Assembly (NCBI RefSeq): GCF_006385175.1
Contig: NZ_VFIY01000015.1
Span: 188,501 to 252,500 of the forward strand
Direction: 5' to 3'
Length of the DNA stretch: 64,000 bases
DNA from: Emcibacter nanhaiensis
GTDB lineage: Bacteria > Pseudomonadota > Alphaproteobacteria > Sphingomonadales > Emcibacteraceae
Position 1 is the first letter of the stretch. Each line of letters begins with the position of its first letter. This document shows, piece after piece, positions 63,338 through 64,000 of this stretch. The notes beneath the pieces are model-generated. The model saw only the letters and a list, made by a program, of their open reading frames with translations. It made no database searches and had not been told where the DNA came from. The position numbers and the translations under genes were made by a program.

Positions 63338-64000
63338 ATGCAGACGATTGATGGCGCGGACCAGGGACCGGCGGGACTGATCAAGGATGTGGACACCTCC
63401 ACCTTCATGGCGGATGTGATTGAGGCCTCCCAGGACGTGCCCGTGCTGGTTGATTTCTGGGCGCCCTGGTGCGAACCCTGCAAGGCGCTGACGCCGGTGC
63501 TGGAAAGAGTGGTCAACGAAGCCGGGGGCGCGGTGCGCCTGGCCAAGATCAATATTGACGAAAACCAGCAGATCGCCAGCCAGATGCAGATCCGGTCCGT
63601 CCCGACAGTGGTGGCCTTCAAGGATGGCCGTCCGGTCGATGCCTTCGCCGGGGCTTTGCCGGCGGACAAGATCAAGGAATTTATCGCCCGCTTTGCCGGG
63701 GAGATCGGCCCGTCCCCGCTGGAACAGATGCTGGAGCAGGCCGCCATGCTGATCGAAGGCCGGGATTTCGAGAGCGCCGGCGGGATTTATTCCCAGATCC
63801 TGCAGGTGGAACCGCAGAATGTGATCGCCATTGCCGGCCTGACCCGGGTGCTGGTCGAACTGGGCGATCTGGAAAATGCCGAAAATGTTCTCAACAGCGC
63901 CCAGGCCAACCTGGAAAACACGCCGGAAATTTCTTCGGCCCGGGCGGCGCTGGAGATGGCCAAACAGGCGGGCGAGCTTGGCGATGTGCAGGAACTGGAA
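63338..64000 (+). CDS. thioredoxin-TPR protein (CnoX/YbbN-like), 3' end cut off
   Basis: 221 codons are visible to the window edge. An N-terminal thioredoxin domain (about 15-120) carries WAPWCEPCK with an intact CEPC pair, then VPTVVAFKDG; a TPR region follows (PLEQMLEQAAMLIEGRDFESAGGIYSQILQVEPQN, LVELGDLENAENVLN). The layout is that of CnoX, a chaperedoxin that holds and passes misfolding proteins to GroEL and DnaK under oxidative stress. E. coli CnoX lacks the CxxC pair, whereas this protein has it. The C-terminal TPR is missing only because of the window. Confidence 0.9.
   Translation, partial: MQTIDGADQGPAGLIKDVDTSTFMADVIEASQDVPVLVDFWAPWCEPCKALTPVLERVVNEAGGAVRLAKINIDENQQIASQMQIRSVPTVVAFKDGRPVDAFAGALPADKIKEFIARFAGEIGPSPLEQMLEQAAMLIEGRDFESAGGIYSQILQVEPQNVIAIAGLTRVLVELGDLENAENVLNSAQANLENTPEISSARAALEMAKQAGELGDVQELE

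Overview
The window is 64 kb of dense, high-GC bacterial chromosome. Short intergenic gaps, frequent start/stop overlaps, two outer-membrane TonB-dependent receptors, an Anbu-type peptidase cluster, a soluble NAD-linked formate dehydrogenase and glutathione-dependent formaldehyde oxidation all point to an aerobic Gram-negative heterotroph, most probably an alphaproteobacterium. A marine order such as Emcibacterales, Kordiimonadales or Sneathiellales is only a guess. I see no insertion sequence, prophage, integrase, CRISPR array or rRNA operon; one tRNA-Gly(GCC) is present.

Layout. (1) 1-9 kb: acyl-CoA metabolism. A minus-strand operon (acyl-CoA ligase, thiolase-like protein without the usual nucleophilic Cys, DUF35 zinc-ribbon partner, SDR) faces a divergent MarR regulator; two further acyl-CoA synthetases follow on the plus strand. 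(2) 8.4-11.7 kb: a LuxR-type response regulator converging on a hybrid histidine kinase that is co-transcribed with a FIST-domain sensor (NosP/NahK-like). (3) 11.8-20.8 kb: aromatic amine utilisation. It holds a phenylacetaldehyde-dehydrogenase-like ALDH, a TonB receptor, a TetR regulator and an aauB-E-D-A operon for a tryptophan-tryptophylquinone amine dehydrogenase, followed by two small c-type cytochromes. (4) 21-25.6 kb: a permuted ATP-grasp / alpha-E / transglutaminase / Anbu peptidase / NUDIX operon, a widespread module of unsettled function. (5) 25.6-29 kb: an Lrp/AsnC regulator, an MBL-fold protein with a degenerate metal motif, a class A flavin monooxygenase and a DUF2783 protein. (6) 29-36.5 kb: a complete five-enzyme histidine pathway (hutI, hutF, hutC, hutU, hutH, hutG) with two look-alike HutC operators, then a lone cobQ. 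(7) 38-41.5 kb: a YceI / cytochrome b561 / YceI operon and a MatB-like malonyl-CoA synthetase. (8) 41.5-49.6 kb: LysR regulator, frmA, frmB and fdsGBA, a full formaldehyde to formate to CO2 route. (9) 49.8-52 kb: cold-shock protein, a gpx-ohrR peroxide-defence operon with an OhrR-like operator, and an SDR lacking Tyr/Lys. (10) 52-62.4 kb: TonB receptor, GntP permease and lipoprotein 3-hydroxybutyrate-oligomer hydrolase, next to a CrbS-like transporter/histidine kinase and a CrbR-like regulator. (11) 62.4-64 kb: tRNA-Gly, a YbaK/ProX deacylase and a truncated CnoX-like thioredoxin-TPR protein.

How it fits together: the region is a collection of catabolic islands for fatty or steroid-like acids, aromatic amines, histidine, C1 units and 3-hydroxybutyrate. 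The HutF/HutG branch of histidine breakdown releases formate, which FdsGBA can oxidise to NADH and CO2. The two kinase/regulator pairs are visibly related in their HisKA motifs and receivers, and each sits beside genes that make or use short acyl units. The least understood parts are the ATP-grasp/alpha-E/Anbu module, the MBL/monooxygenase/DUF2783 module and the Cys-less thiolase/DUF35 operon.
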